Assembly (NCBI RefSeq): GCF_902459615.1
Contig: NZ_CABPSA010000008.1
Span: 1-64,000 of the forward strand
Length of the DNA: 64,000 nucleotides
Direction: 5' to 3'
Source: Pandoraea commovens
GTDB lineage: Bacteria > Pseudomonadota > Gammaproteobacteria > Burkholderiales > Burkholderiaceae
Shown: positions 1-9,097 of the stretch, piece after piece
Layout of the letters: every line of letters begins with the position of its first letter
How positions within the stretch are numbered: position 1 is the stretch's first letter
Notes under the pieces: model-generated
Told to the model about the DNA's origin: nothing
Databases searched by the model: none
The model's input: the letters and a program-made list of their open reading frames with translations, nothing else
Position numbers and translations under genes: made by a program

Positions 1-53
1 CTCCACGCCGATGATAGTGCGGATACCCGTGTGAAAGTAGGTAATCGTCAGGC
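1..53 (+). rRNA. rrf: 5S ribosomal RNA, 3' end (partial)
   Basis: The first bases match the conserved 3' part of betaproteobacterial 5S rRNA, including the segment reading GATGATAGTGCGGAT and the closing GTAGGTAATCGTCAGGC. The 5' part, and the 16S and 23S genes expected before it, lie outside the window. The end is placed where the terminal helix should close and may be off by a base or two. An intrinsic terminator follows at once, as expected for the end of an rRNA operon. Confidence 0.92.
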
Positions 54-60
54 TCCCCTT

Positions 61-97
61 AAAAACCCCTTGCTACAGCAGTAGCAAGGGGTTTTTG
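61..97 (+). terminator. rRNA operon intrinsic terminator
   Basis: A perfect 16-bp inverted repeat (arms 61-76 and 81-96) with a 4-base loop AGCA starts with five A and ends with five T. It lies just after the 5S gene, so it should end rRNA transcription. Because of the A and T tracts it could work on both strands. From here to 240 I see no gene. Confidence 0.93.
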
Positions 98-240
98 CTT
101 TGCGTTGACGTCTTTCATTGGCTGCTCGTGCGCCGAATTCGACGGGGCGTCCACCTAAACCGCGCTGAGATAGTCGCGCAAGAGGACGAGGATAGCGGCC
201 TATTCTCTATTAATAATCGACGCAGTTCCCCGTAAGTCGG

Positions 241-708
241 TCAATTGGGTTGGCAACGTTTCTTGTAGACCACGACCCGTTCCATTTCTGTGAACCCGAG
301 TGCTTGGTGGATCGTATGGGCGTCGGTATTGTTGATGTCCGCATCGGACGCGAACTCCGCACATCCGTGTGACAGGCCCCATTGCTCGGTCGATGCGCAC
401 AAGACTCTTGCCACATCCTTACGGCGTGCAGAAGGAACGACATAGATACCCTCAAGGAAAACGACAGGGGATGTGTCGCAACCATTGACGTAGTCGTGCC
501 GTATCGATGCCTCGGCGAATCCGACGGCGTCTCCCGCCGCTGATTCGGCGATGAGCACTAGATGTCGTTCCGGCTGCGACAAAATGCCCTTCGTTTCCTG
601 CTCATGCTCCTCAGCAGTCGCTTGAGGCCATAGCTTTTCCCTCAGCGAACGCCAAGACGTCACGTCTTCCGAGGCGATCCTTTTGATGTTGAACTGTGTG
701 CGTGCCAT
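241..708 (-). CDS. aac(6'): Aminoglycoside 6'-N-acetyltransferase, AAC(6')-I type (GNAT)
   Basis: A 155-residue GNAT protein that should move an acetyl group from acetyl-CoA to the 6'-amino group of aminoglycosides. The core segments GFAEASIRHDYVNGCD, SPVVFLEGIYVVPS, HQALGF and ERVVVYKKRC are very close to chromosomal AAC(6')-I enzymes of enterobacteria such as the Iy/Iaa group. Length is normal for that family. The acetyl-CoA loop is usually RxxGxA but reads RRKDVA here (around residue 95), so the central Gly is replaced, which may affect cofactor binding. The gene stands alone between the rRNA terminator and the terminator at 776-806. Family assignment is strong; activity and substrate range are inferred. 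Confidence 0.85.
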   Translation of the reverse strand: MARTQFNIKRIASEDVTSWRSLREKLWPQATAEEHEQETKGILSQPERHLVLIAESAAGDAVGFAEASIRHDYVNGCDTSPVVFLEGIYVVPSARRKDVARVLCASTEQWGLSHGCAEFASDADINNTDAHTIHQALGFTEMERVVVYKKRCQPN

Positions 709-775
709 CGCTTAAGTACCCGTTGATACAAACGACTAAGCGTACACCCACGAGCGACACCCTTTCGCCCAAAAC

Positions 776-806
776 AAAACGCGCTACCCATTGGGCAGCG
801 CGTTTT
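776..806. terminator. Bidirectional intrinsic terminator
   Basis: Perfect 10-bp arms AAAACGCGCT (776-785) and AGCGCGTTTT (797-806) enclose a loop that contains its own small ACCC/GGG pairing. T runs follow on both strands. It lies 32 bases after the last gene of the minus-strand operon at 839-11579 and so most likely ends that long transcript. Confidence 0.85.
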
Positions 807-838
807 TTATTTCGACGAAGAACTAACGTACCAGCGTC

Positions 839-1438
839 TTAAACCGCCGCTCCCGTCTCCGGGAACACCGGTTCGCCCAAATTCAGCATCAGACGGTTGG
901 CCCACGCGAAGATGGCGATGGAGTGGATCAGGTCGAGAATCTCGGCATCGGTCAGGCCGACGTCGCGCAATGCCTGCAATTGGGCCGGACGTACATCGCC
1001 AGGCGTCTCTGTCAGCGCGATCGAGAACTGCGCAATCGCCTTTTCGCGATCCGTCGTCCCCGCAGTGCGCGGTTCGTCGAACACTTCACGGATGACGTCG
1101 TTACGTTTCGCCAGCTGCTCGAATCGCTGCGCATGCACCGATGCGCAATAGACGCATCCATTGATACGCGAGACGACCGTCGTTGACAGCTCGCGCTCAG
1201 CGCGCGGCATACCGCCCGGCGCGTACATGATGGCGTTAAACGCCGAAGAACGTTGACGAAGGATCTCGGGTTGATGCACGAGGAAGAGGTAATAATCCGA
1301 CGTCTTAGCCTTCGGATGACTCTCTTCCAGCACGGCTACCTGCTCTGGCGTCGCCTTATCGAGTTCGACCACGTCGAGCCATGCGTCCCAGTCCAGCGAC
1401 TCGTTGGTAAATCCATGCGAACGGATGATCTCGCTCAT
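839..1438 (-). CDS. AhpD-fold peroxidase-related protein with CxxC (Avi_7169-like)
   Basis: A 199-residue protein of the AhpD/carboxymuconolactone decarboxylase fold. The redox signature is seen as C95-V-Y-C98 followed by H102, with E83 upstream, the usual catalytic layout of alkylhydroperoxidase D. Proteins of this type reduce organic peroxides or act as thiol redox partners; the true substrate is unknown. It resembles what I recall as the peroxidase-related Avi_7169 family, found in ABC importer/monooxygenase clusters. It is the last gene of a ten-gene operon, and its start overlaps the stop of the upstream CMD gene by 4 bases. It may detoxify peroxide leaking from the flavin enzyme of the same operon, which is inference. 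Confidence 0.8.
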   Translation of the reverse strand: MSEIIRSHGFTNESLDWDAWLDVVELDKATPEQVAVLEESHPKAKTSDYYLFLVHQPEILRQRSSAFNAIMYAPGGMPRAERELSTTVVSRINGCVYCASVHAQRFEQLAKRNDVIREVFDEPRTAGTTDREKAIAQFSIALTETPGDVRPAQLQALRDVGLTDAEILDLIHSIAIFAWANRLMLNLGEPVFPETGAAV

Positions 1439-1971
1439 GCCGTCACCTCCTGCGGAGCCAGTTGTTTGAGTGCTTGCAGTCCTGCAACCAGACGCGTCTG
1501 ATACGACAGGAACGCAATCAGCTGCGCCAGCGCAACGACGGCCGGTGTCGTCAATCCCGCCGCCGGCAGCTTGTGAAGGGCTTCCTTATCCCCCGCTACC
1601 GGGTTCTCGATCAGCGTACGTGTGAACGTCAGAATCGCACGCAGACGTGCTTCCGCCACATCATCCGGCGATCCCGACTCTGCGGCCTTCAACTGCGCCG
1701 CATCGACATCATGCTTGCTCAACTCGGCGCGATAGTGTGCCGCGAGCGCAGGCGAGGGCGTCAAGCGGCTCGCGTACAGTCCGACGAGCAAGCGCTCCAC
1801 AAGCGAGATGCCTTCGAGCGCCGGATCGAACAGCCCGTCGTAGCTACCCTGCGTGGCGACGGCCACCTTGTCGCGCGCATGACGCAGCGTATGCGTAGCC
1901 GTCCCCTGTGTCAGACCCGCGACGCGGTCGACGAGATCGTTAGCGATGTCGTATTGAGTGTTGACGGTCAT
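1435..1971 (-). CDS. CMD-domain protein without redox cysteines (Avi_7170-like)
   Basis: A 178-residue helical protein of the carboxymuconolactone decarboxylase/AhpD superfamily. The reading frame is open further upstream, but the ATG at 1971 is chosen because it gives an ATGA overlap with the upstream hydrolase stop and a protein of family length. It contains no cysteine at all, so it cannot use the CxxC chemistry of its downstream neighbour. The two may form a mixed complex, with this one structural or substrate binding. Pairs of a CxxC and a Cys-less CMD protein recur in clusters of this type (Avi_7169 and Avi_7170 families, from memory). Its biochemical role is unknown. Confidence 0.75.
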   Translation of the reverse strand: MTVNTQYDIANDLVDRVAGLTQGTATHTLRHARDKVAVATQGSYDGLFDPALEGISLVERLLVGLYASRLTPSPALAAHYRAELSKHDVDAAQLKAAESGSPDDVAEARLRAILTFTRTLIENPVAGDKEALHKLPAAGLTTPAVVALAQLIAFLSYQTRLVAGLQALKQLAPQEVTA

Positions 1972-3431
1972 GATTGTCCTTGTGAATGAGCGCGCTCGGC
2001 CACAGCCTGCGCGAGGAACGCTTGCACCGCGGCCCACGAACGCTCGTCGGCGATCGCATTGGCGTCCGGCTCGCCACCGCCGGTGCTGATCTTGCCTGAG
2101 ACGGGATGGGCGTACACGAGCTGCGTGGTCGGTACGAACGGGAACACGATGGCGTGCCCCGCCCGGTCGAAATCGAGATGCTTGACGACATGCGGATGCG
2201 CATGCGCTGCGAGCCGCTCCGTCACCATCCGCGAATAGAGACTCGACGGCCACGAGCCATCGTCCTCTGCCGACAGCAACATCACCGGTCCGAGAATCTT
2301 CTCGACGGGGATGCGCGCCCGCTCGACGGCATTCGCATCGTCAAGCGCGGTCAGCATGGCCCTGGCGTGACGATGGGGCGGCGGGCCTTCGTCGAAGGGC
2401 GCCCACGACGCCGTCCGGTTGTTTTCCCAGATGTGCGGCAACGGCTTGCCGTCGAGCAGCCAGGTCGGACCTTCGCGACCGATGGCCGGATCGCAAGCGT
2501 TCTGCGCACTGTGGATCAGTGCGCTCGGCACATAACCGATAACAGCCGAAACCGCTTCGGGGAACGTCGCACCGAGCAATAGCACCAGCTCGCCACCCCG
2601 CGATTGCCCCGAGAGGGCGACGAAGTCATGGGCCGGGCGCACCGTCCGGCGCAACCAGTCCATACCCTGCTTGAAGTATTCGAGCGGCGTATTGGAGATG
2701 TAGTCGGGCAGCCCCGGTCCCTTGAAGTAACCGAGGGCGAATGCCGCATAACCATGCGACGCATACAACGCAGCGCGCGGCTCGTTGATCCCGCCACCGG
2801 ACCCGTTGAGGATCATGACGGCAGGATGCGGCCCATCACCCGGCGGCAGATACAGCGTGCCGACGAGTCCGTCCTCGCGCACATCGCGTCGCGTCACGCC
2901 TTCGGCGGCGAGCCGTTGCGTGAACGATACCGACGAGTGCCGTGAGGTTTGCGCCTGCGCGGATTGTGCGTCGGCAGTGGAGGCAGCCGATGCCGGGGGA
3001 GATCCGTCCGCATGTTGCGCTGCCTCGCCCGAGGCCGACGTCGCGTGCGTAGAGCCCATCGACGCCGCGCCATCGACGTCGACTTCCTGCGCAACCACCG
3101 TCGTCACCAGCGGTGCGATGACAGGTTGCGGAAAGACGTCGCGACTCTTGCCGTCTTCCGGCACTTGCGACCAGACAAGGCCCATCGCGGACACGCCCTG
3201 ATAGCTGCCGCTGACGGGGGCATTGCGCGATACGTCGACCGTGCCGTCGGCATCGGCCACGAACGTTGCCTGCGCATGCCACACCACGCCGCCCGCCCGC
3301 GCGGTGCGGGCGGTAAGCGTGACCTGAGCGCCGGGCGTCGCGCCGCGCACCACCAGGTGACGCGGCACGTCGATCAGCGCGTCAGCGGGCGTCGCCGTCA
3401 GCATGAGAGATGAGGTCATCGATGACGTCAT
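1968..3431 (-). CDS. BAAT/acyl-CoA thioester hydrolase-like alpha/beta hydrolase
   Basis: A 487-residue protein in two parts: a beta-rich N-terminal domain at about 10-115 like that of acyl-CoA thioesterases and bile acid-CoA:amino acid N-acyltransferases, then an alpha/beta hydrolase from about 175. The nucleophile elbow is G-Q-S277-R-G-G, with acid D390 or D391 and H426 completing a triad. In BAAT enzymes the nucleophile is often Cys; the Ser here points to hydrolase rather than acyltransferase activity. Residues 116-170 form an Ala/Ser/Gln-rich low-complexity linker that looks like an insertion. No signal peptide is visible. It overlaps the CMD gene by 4 bases and begins 14 bases after the binding-protein gene stop. 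It probably cleaves an acyl thioester or ester made from the imported compound. Confidence 0.78.
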   Translation of the reverse strand: MTSSMTSSLMLTATPADALIDVPRHLVVRGATPGAQVTLTARTARAGGVVWHAQATFVADADGTVDVSRNAPVSGSYQGVSAMGLVWSQVPEDGKSRDVFPQPVIAPLVTTVVAQEVDVDGAASMGSTHATSASGEAAQHADGSPPASAASTADAQSAQAQTSRHSSVSFTQRLAAEGVTRRDVREDGLVGTLYLPPGDGPHPAVMILNGSGGGINEPRAALYASHGYAAFALGYFKGPGLPDYISNTPLEYFKQGMDWLRRTVRPAHDFVALSGQSRGGELVLLLGATFPEAVSAVIGYVPSALIHSAQNACDPAIGREGPTWLLDGKPLPHIWENNRTASWAPFDEGPPPHRHARAMLTALDDANAVERARIPVEKILGPVMLLSAEDDGSWPSSLYSRMVTERLAAHAHPHVVKHLDFDRAGHAIVFPFVPTTQLVYAHPVSGKISTGGGEPDANAIADERSWAAVQAFLAQAVAERAHSQGQS

Positions 3432-3445
3432 AACGCGTCGACGCC

Positions 3446-5023
3446 TTACTTCGCGGCCTTGGTCACTTGCATCGCGACGGTGCGATCGCTCGTGAACGGC
3501 GTGACCTTCAGGCCCTTACGGGCAGCCCAGATGTTCTGGTAGTGGTACAGCGGGATCGTGCCGACGTCGTCCGTCTCGACCTTCACCGACTGACGCAGGA
3601 TCGCTTCACGCTTGCCTTCGTCGAACTCGGCCGTCGAGGCGTCGAGCGCCTTGTCGATGGCCGGGTTGCTGTAGTGACCCCAGTTCGAAGCGCCCAGACC
3701 CTTCTTTGCGTCGACCGTCGCCAGCACGTTCACGAGCGCGTAGCTCGCTTCGCCCGTGCCGTTACCCCATGCCAGCATCGTCATGGCGTACTCGTTCTTG
3801 TTCGCACGGCTCGAATACACGGCCCAGGGCACCACTTCCACTTGCGTCTTCACGCCGATACGCGTCCAGAACTGCGCCACGGCCTGCGCCGTCTCCGGCC
3901 CTTGCGGGTAGCGGTCGTTCGGCACGTGCATGGTCAGCTTGAATCCCTCCGGGAAACCCGCTTCGGCCAGCAGCTTCTTGGCTTGCGCGGCATCGAACGG
4001 AATGTCCTTCACGTCCGGGTTGTAGCCGAAGGTGTCCTTCGGCATCCACTGGTTGGCCACGCTGGCCGTGCCTTGCATGATGCGCGAGACGATCGCTTCG
4101 CGGCTGATGGCGAGCGACAGCGCGCGACGCACACGCACATCGAGCAACGGGTTCTTCGCGAGCGGCTTGCCAGCGTTATCGGTGATGTACTGGTTGGTAC
4201 CTTCACGGAACGACGGTTGCAGCAGCATTACGCGCAGACCCGGATACGGGTACACCGTCACGTTCGGCGCTTTCTTCAGGCGCGGAATGTCCGACGCCGA
4301 GACCTTGTCTATCACGTCGACGTCACCGGCCAGCAGTGCGGCAGTACGTGCCGCACCATTGTTGATGTAGCGATAGTCGACCTTCTCCCACTCCGACTTA
4401 CCGGCCCAGTAGTTGTCGTTGCGCACCATCTCCACGCGGTCGCCCGGCGTGTACGAGACGTATTTGAACGGGCCGGTGCCGACCATGGCGCGTCCTGCGT
4501 TGTAGTCGTCGGTGTTCGACTTCTCGCCCACGTGCTTGCTGACGATGTGCACCGACGCGAGATTGAGCGGCAGGTCCGGGTTCGGGATCTTGGTCTTGAC
4601 GACCAGCGTGAGCGGGTCCGGTGCGCTCATCGTGTCGATGGTGCGCAGGTAGCCCGCGAAGGTCGCCACGCTGCCCGGCACGTTACGGGCGCGTTGGTAC
4701 GAGTAGATGACGTCGGCGGCCGTGAACGGCTGACCGTCGTGCCACTTCACGTTCGGACGCAGCTTGAACTCCCACGTCTTCGAGTCGAGCGCTTTCCACG
4801 ACACGGCGAGGCCCGGCTGGAGCTTGTTCCACTTGTTCTCGACGAGCAGATCCCAGAAATGCAGATCCACCGAGCGGTCACCCGCGTGGTTGTTCAACTG
4901 CGGGTCGAGCGACGAGAGCGGGTCGGCAAAGGCGATACGCAGCGTCGAATTGCTTTGCGCGGAGGCCGCTGCGCTCGTCACGAGCAGGGCAGCCGCCAGA
5001 GAGGACAACAAGAAGCGTTTCAT
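3446..5023 (-). CDS. ABC transporter periplasmic substrate-binding protein, peptide/nickel family 5
   Basis: A 525-residue solute-binding protein of the Opp/Dpp class (SBP_bac_5). The ATG at 5023 gives a classical Sec signal: MKRF, a hydrophobic stretch, and a cleavage site after ASA. A TTG two codons upstream is less likely. Internal segments such as the Trp-His-Asp-Gly-Gln-Pro-Phe stretch with the following TAADV, and the GTGPFKY block, are typical of the family. It should capture the substrate in the periplasm for the permeases encoded upstream. It resembles the KPN_01854 group of binding proteins found with Avi_7169/Avi_7170 proteins, so the ligand may not be a peptide. A 69-base gap separates it from the ATPase gene, and the thioesterase-like gene follows. 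Confidence 0.88.
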   Translation of the reverse strand: MKRFLLSSLAAALLVTSAAASAQSNSTLRIAFADPLSSLDPQLNNHAGDRSVDLHFWDLLVENKWNKLQPGLAVSWKALDSKTWEFKLRPNVKWHDGQPFTAADVIYSYQRARNVPGSVATFAGYLRTIDTMSAPDPLTLVVKTKIPNPDLPLNLASVHIVSKHVGEKSNTDDYNAGRAMVGTGPFKYVSYTPGDRVEMVRNDNYWAGKSEWEKVDYRYINNGAARTAALLAGDVDVIDKVSASDIPRLKKAPNVTVYPYPGLRVMLLQPSFREGTNQYITDNAGKPLAKNPLLDVRVRRALSLAISREAIVSRIMQGTASVANQWMPKDTFGYNPDVKDIPFDAAQAKKLLAEAGFPEGFKLTMHVPNDRYPQGPETAQAVAQFWTRIGVKTQVEVVPWAVYSSRANKNEYAMTMLAWGNGTGEASYALVNVLATVDAKKGLGASNWGHYSNPAIDKALDASTAEFDEGKREAILRQSVKVETDDVGTIPLYHYQNIWAARKGLKVTPFTSDRTVAMQVTKAAK

Positions 5024-5092
5024 TATCAATCGATCCTGGTCGTTGGTGATTCGTTAAAGAGAGCTTTCGGTGATCTGTCGGTGATCTGCGGG

Positions 5093-6163
5093 TCAGTTGT
5101 CGTTCAGATGACACGCACTGACGTGATTGATGGCCACCCCGCGCAGCGTCGGCACTTCCGTGCGGCAACGCGGCATGGCGTGCGGACATCGCGGATGAAA
5201 GTGACAGCCGCTCGGCGGCGCAATCGGGCTCGGGATTTCGCCGCGAATCGCGGAGAACGTCTTGTGGCGCACATCGATGCGCGGAATCTCGGCGAGCAGC
5301 GCCTGCGTGTACGGATGGTTCGGGCGGCGGAAGACTTCTTCGACCGGCGCGCTCTCGACGATGCGTCCGAGGTACATGATCACCACGCGATCCGAGAGAT
5401 GCTCAACCACGCCGAGGTCATGGCTGATGAACACGTACGTAAGACGCAGTTGCTCGCGCAGGTCCATGAACAGATTCAGAATCTGCGCCTGAATCGAGAC
5501 GTCGAGCGCGGCGACTGCTTCGTCGCACACGAGCAGATCGGGATTCACCGCCAACGCACGGGCGATGCCGATACGCTGACGCTGTCCGCCGCTGAACTGG
5601 TGTGGATAACGATGACGCAGCGCAGGATCGAGACCGGCGCGTTGCAGCTGCGCGCTCACGTAATCGTCGAACCCGGCGCGATCCGTCAGCCCATGCACGA
5701 GCGCGCCTTCGCCGACGATGCGGTCGATGCGCAGTCGCGGGTTCAGGCTCGCGTACGGATCCTGAAAGATCATCTGAATCTTCAGACGCGCATCGCGTTG
5801 CTCGTCCGCCGACAATGCTTCGGCGGGCCGTCCGTGAATCTGCACTTCGCCCGAAGACGGCTTGAGCAAGCCCGCGAGCATGCGTCCGAGCGTGGATTTG
5901 CCGCAGCCCGACTCGCCCACGAGGCCGACCACTTCACCGGGCTTGACGATGAGATCGACGTTATCGACCGCACGCACGACGGCAGGCGGATGCGCGAGAC
6001 CGGCGCGCTCCAGCAGGCGTCCGGCAGGGCCGACGTGACGCTCACCGAAACGCTTGCTTACTCCGCGCAGCGCCACGATAGGCGCAGGCAGGGTGGCGCT
6101 GGGACTGACCGATTTGCCGAAACCGGCGGTGGCCGGCTGACTTTGCGGCAGCGGCGTGTTCAT
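5093..6163 (-). CDS. ABC transporter ATP-binding protein, OppF/DppF type
   Basis: A 356-residue ATPase that should power uptake together with its DppD-like partner. Walker A is GESGCGKST at residues 83-91, the signature is [14 protein letters not shown], and Walker B ends in CDEAVAALD. The C-terminal oligopeptide-transporter extension with the Cys-containing [14 protein letters not shown] segment is present. The frame is open 43 codons upstream; ATG at 6163 is chosen because it gives an ATGA overlap with the stop of the preceding ATPase gene and because the upstream residues do not match the family. Confidence 0.9.
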   Translation of the reverse strand: MNTPLPQSQPATAGFGKSVSPSATLPAPIVALRGVSKRFGERHVGPAGRLLERAGLAHPPAVVRAVDNVDLIVKPGEVVGLVGESGCGKSTLGRMLAGLLKPSSGEVQIHGRPAEALSADEQRDARLKIQMIFQDPYASLNPRLRIDRIVGEGALVHGLTDRAGFDDYVSAQLQRAGLDPALRHRYPHQFSGGQRQRIGIARALAVNPDLLVCDEAVAALDVSIQAQILNLFMDLREQLRLTYVFISHDLGVVEHLSDRVVIMYLGRIVESAPVEEVFRRPNHPYTQALLAEIPRIDVRHKTFSAIRGEIPSPIAPPSGCHFHPRCPHAMPRCRTEVPTLRGVAINHVSACHLNDN

Positions 6164-7182
6164 ACCATCTCCTTTTGCAGCGCAGCGCCCGGGTGGAAGC
6201 AACGCACGAGGCGACCCGGCGACGTCTGCGTCATCTCGGGACGCTCGCCACAGACCGCCGTGGCGTAGGCGCAGCGCGACGCGAAGGCGCATCCCGCTGG
6301 CATGTTCATCAGGTTCGGCGTCATGCCGGGGATCTGCCGCAGACGCTGACCACGCTTGTTCAGACTCGGCAAGCTGCCGATGAGGCCTGCGGTGTACGGG
6401 TGTTGAGGTGCGTCGAGGACCGCGTCGACCGCGCCCTGTTCGACGATGCGTCCCGCGTACATCACGGCGAGCGTATCGGCCAGACCTGCTACGACCGACA
6501 GATCGTGTGTAATCCAGATGAGAGCGGTGCCGTTCTGACGCGCCAGCTTCTGCACTTCGGAGAGGATCTGCGCCTGAATCGTGACGTCGAGCGCCGTGGT
6601 CGGTTCGTCCGCAATGATCAGATCCGGACGGTGCAGCATGGCGATGGCAATCGCCACACGTTGGCGCATGCCGCCCGAGAGTTGATGCGGATACGCGCGC
6701 AGACGCTCGTCCGGGCTGGGAATGCCCATCATGCCGAGCGTGTCGCGTGCGAGATCGCGCGCCTGCGATTTAGACATCTTCTGATGCGCGCGCACCGCCT
6801 CGATCATCTGCACGTCGACGCGCAGCACGGGGTTGAGCGTCATCATCGGGTCCTGAAAGATCATCGCGATGCGATTGCCTTGCAGGTGACGCAATTCGGC
6901 GGCCGACATCTTCGTGAGGTCACGCCCCTGGAATAGCACTTCGCCGCCGACGATGCGGCCCGGTGCATCGACCAGTCCCATGATCGAGAAGCCGGTCACC
7001 GACTTGCCCGAGCCGGACTCGCCGACGAGCCCCATGATGTGACCCGGCGGCAGCGAGAACGAGACGTCGTCCACGGCGGGAAGCGTACCGGCGCGCGTGA
7101 TGAATTGCGTGCGCAGGTTGCGCACTTCCAGCGTGAGCGGTGCGCTGGTGGACGAGGGGGAGGAAGTCACTGCGCCGCTCAT
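6160..7182 (-). CDS. ABC transporter ATP-binding protein, OppD/DppD type
   Basis: A 340-residue nucleotide-binding subunit. Walker A (GESGSGKSV), signature ([12 protein letters not shown]), Walker B ([12 protein letters not shown]) and the switch His (WITHDLSVV) are intact, and the C-terminal CAFASRC and C-rich tail are typical of OppD/DppD. The ATG at 7182 is chosen because it overlaps the stop of the permease gene (TCA at 7179-7181 on the plus strand); the longer open frame lacks family similarity. It should pair with the OppF-like product to form the ATPase heterodimer of the importer. Confidence 0.9.
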   Translation of the reverse strand: MSGAVTSSPSSTSAPLTLEVRNLRTQFITRAGTLPAVDDVSFSLPPGHIMGLVGESGSGKSVTGFSIMGLVDAPGRIVGGEVLFQGRDLTKMSAAELRHLQGNRIAMIFQDPMMTLNPVLRVDVQMIEAVRAHQKMSKSQARDLARDTLGMMGIPSPDERLRAYPHQLSGGMRQRVAIAIAMLHRPDLIIADEPTTALDVTIQAQILSEVQKLARQNGTALIWITHDLSVVAGLADTLAVMYAGRIVEQGAVDAVLDAPQHPYTAGLIGSLPSLNKRGQRLRQIPGMTPNLMNMPAGCAFASRCAYATAVCGERPEMTQTSPGRLVRCFHPGAALQKEMV

Positions 7183-8123
7183 TTCTGCAACCTTGGATTG
7201 AACACGTCGCGCAGGCGGTCGCCCACGAGATTGATGGCGACGACGGTGATCAGCAACGCCAGCCCCGGATACAAGCTGATCCAGTAGTCGCCGGAGAGCA
7301 TCGTCTGATAGCCGTTGGCGATGAGCAGGCCGAGCGACGGCTCCGTCACCGGCACACCGAGTCCGAGGAACGACAGCGTGGCTTCGAGCGTGATGGCGCG
7401 CGCGACTTGCAACGAGCCGACGACGATCAGCGGCGGCAGGCAGTTCGGCAGGATGTGCCCGAGCACGATGCGCCAGTTCGGAATCGCCTGGCAACGCGCG
7501 GCTTCGACATACTCGCGACGTGACTCGACCAACGCCTGCCCGCGCGCAGTTCGCGCGAAGTAGGCCCATTCGAGGACGACGAGTGTGAGCACCACATTAC
7601 CGATGCCCTTGCCCACGTACGCGAGGATCATCAGTGCGACGAGAATCGACGGGAACGACAGCAGCAGGTCGACCAGACGCATGATGAACGCGTCCACGCG
7701 ACCGCCTGCATAGGCGGCGACCAGACCGAGGATCGTGCCGAGAATCCCGGCGACGAGTGCCGAGCCGATGCCTACGCCCAGGCTGATACGCAGCCCGTAG
7801 ATGATGCCGGAGAGCAGGTCGCGTCCCTGACCGTCGGTGCCGAGCCAGTAGGTGTAGTGCGCGTCGACATTTTCCGAGCCCGGCGGCAGACGGTTGTCCA
7901 GCACGTTGAGCTGCCCCAGATCATACGGATTCTGCGGGGAGATCCACGGGGCGGTCAGCGCGGCGACGATCAGTACCACAAGCACGACGAGACCGAGTAC
8001 AGCGCTCTTTGAGCGCAGCAGCTCGCGCAGCCCTTGCTGCCAAGGCGATTCGCGACGCACCGGCACCGGCTCGACTGTGAGCGCTGGCGTTGGCGCGTTA
8101 TTGGGGGATGGGGTCAGCGACAT
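7179..8123 (-). CDS. ABC transporter permease, OppC/DppC type
   Basis: A 314-residue inner-membrane permease. A soluble N-terminal tail is followed by a first membrane segment (about 40-60), an extracytoplasmic loop with the GTDGQGRDLLSGIIYG motif that marks DppC/OppC proteins, and five further membrane segments. The EAA loop reads as YVEAARCQAIPNWRIVLGH. The start at 8123 shares one base with the stop of the upstream permease gene, which fits translational coupling. Confidence 0.9.
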   Translation of the reverse strand: MSLTPSPNNAPTPALTVEPVPVRRESPWQQGLRELLRSKSAVLGLVVLVVLIVAALTAPWISPQNPYDLGQLNVLDNRLPPGSENVDAHYTYWLGTDGQGRDLLSGIIYGLRISLGVGIGSALVAGILGTILGLVAAYAGGRVDAFIMRLVDLLLSFPSILVALMILAYVGKGIGNVVLTLVVLEWAYFARTARGQALVESRREYVEAARCQAIPNWRIVLGHILPNCLPPLIVVGSLQVARAITLEATLSFLGLGVPVTEPSLGLLIANGYQTMLSGDYWISLYPGLALLITVVAINLVGDRLRDVFNPRLQK

Positions 8124-9097
8124 CAGGCAGCGGCCTCCACGCGCACACGCGGATCGAGCCACTTGTAGAGCACGTCCACGATCAGGTTGAGCGATACGAA
8201 CAGGCACACCACGACGATGAGATACGCCACGATCACAGGGCGGTCGAGCGCGTTGATGCTGTCGAGAATGAGCTTGCCCGCGCCGGGCCATGCGAACACG
8301 CTTTCCGTCACGACGGCGAAGGCGATGGTCGAACCGAATTCGAGACCCAGCACCGTCACCAGCGGAATCAGCGTATTACGCAGCACGTGCACGAGCACGA
8401 CACGCAGCGGCGACAAGCCCTTGGCACGCGCGAATTTCACGTAGTCCTGCGGCAGCACTTCGGACACGCCGGCGCGCGTCAGACGCAACACCAGCGAAAT
8501 TTTGAACAGCGCCAGATTGAGCGCAGGCAGGATCAGGTGACGAAGCCCGTCGACGGTGAGGAACGACCATTCCACGCCGAACAGGCGCGCCGTCTCGCCG
8601 CGACCGCTCGCAGGCAACACGCCCAGATGCACGGAGAAGAACATGATGAGCATCAGGCCGACCCAGAACGTCGGCAGCGAGAAGCCCACGATGCTGCCCG
8701 TCATCAGCAGTTTCGAGATCGGGTTGCGCGGGTAGAGACCGGCGAACAGGCCCAGCGGAATGCCGATGAACACCGCGAGGATGAGGGCGGCGAACGCGAG
8801 TTCGAGCGTTGCGGGCAGGCGTTGCAGAATCAGTTGGATAGCCGGGACGTTGTAGACGTAGCTATTACCCAACTCGCCGTGCAGCGCACCGGCGATGAAC
8901 GACAGGTACTGACGCCACAACGGCTGGTCGAGGCCGAGCTGCGCGATGATGCGGGCGCGGTCGATCTGGTCGACGTCCTGACCGATCAGGATGTCGATCG
9001 GATTGCCGATTGCGTGCAGACCGACGAACACGATCAGCGTCATCAGCCACACCACTAACACCGCTTGCAATACGCGGCGCAGAATCCATGCGGTCAT
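8123..9097 (-). CDS. ABC transporter permease, OppB/DppB type
   Basis: A 324-residue integral membrane protein with six predicted segments; it begins with the typical ILRRVLQAVLVVWLMTLIVF first helix. The EAA-type loop (DYVKFARAKGLSPLRVVLVH) is the contact site for the ATPases. It forms the transmembrane pore with the OppC-like partner encoded next. The start overlaps the stop of the flavin oxidoreductase gene by 4 bases, which ties import to oxidation of the cargo. Confidence 0.9.
   Translation of the reverse strand: MTAWILRRVLQAVLVVWLMTLIVFVGLHAIGNPIDILIGQDVDQIDRARIIAQLGLDQPLWRQYLSFIAGALHGELGNSYVYNVPAIQLILQRLPATLELAFAALILAVFIGIPLGLFAGLYPRNPISKLLMTGSIVGFSLPTFWVGLMLIMFFSVHLGVLPASGRGETARLFGVEWSFLTVDGLRHLILPALNLALFKISLVLRLTRAGVSEVLPQDYVKFARAKGLSPLRVVLVHVLRNTLIPLVTVLGLEFGSTIAFAVVTESVFAWPGAGKLILDSINALDRPVIVAYLIVVVCLFVSLNLIVDVLYKWLDPRVRVEAAA

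Noticed and set aside
3467-6268. A 933-codon open frame on the plus strand opposite the binding-protein and ATPase genes
   Set aside because: It is Arg/His/Val-rich with no domain pattern and lies entirely antisense to well-recognised ABC genes; high GC at third positions keeps such antisense frames open.
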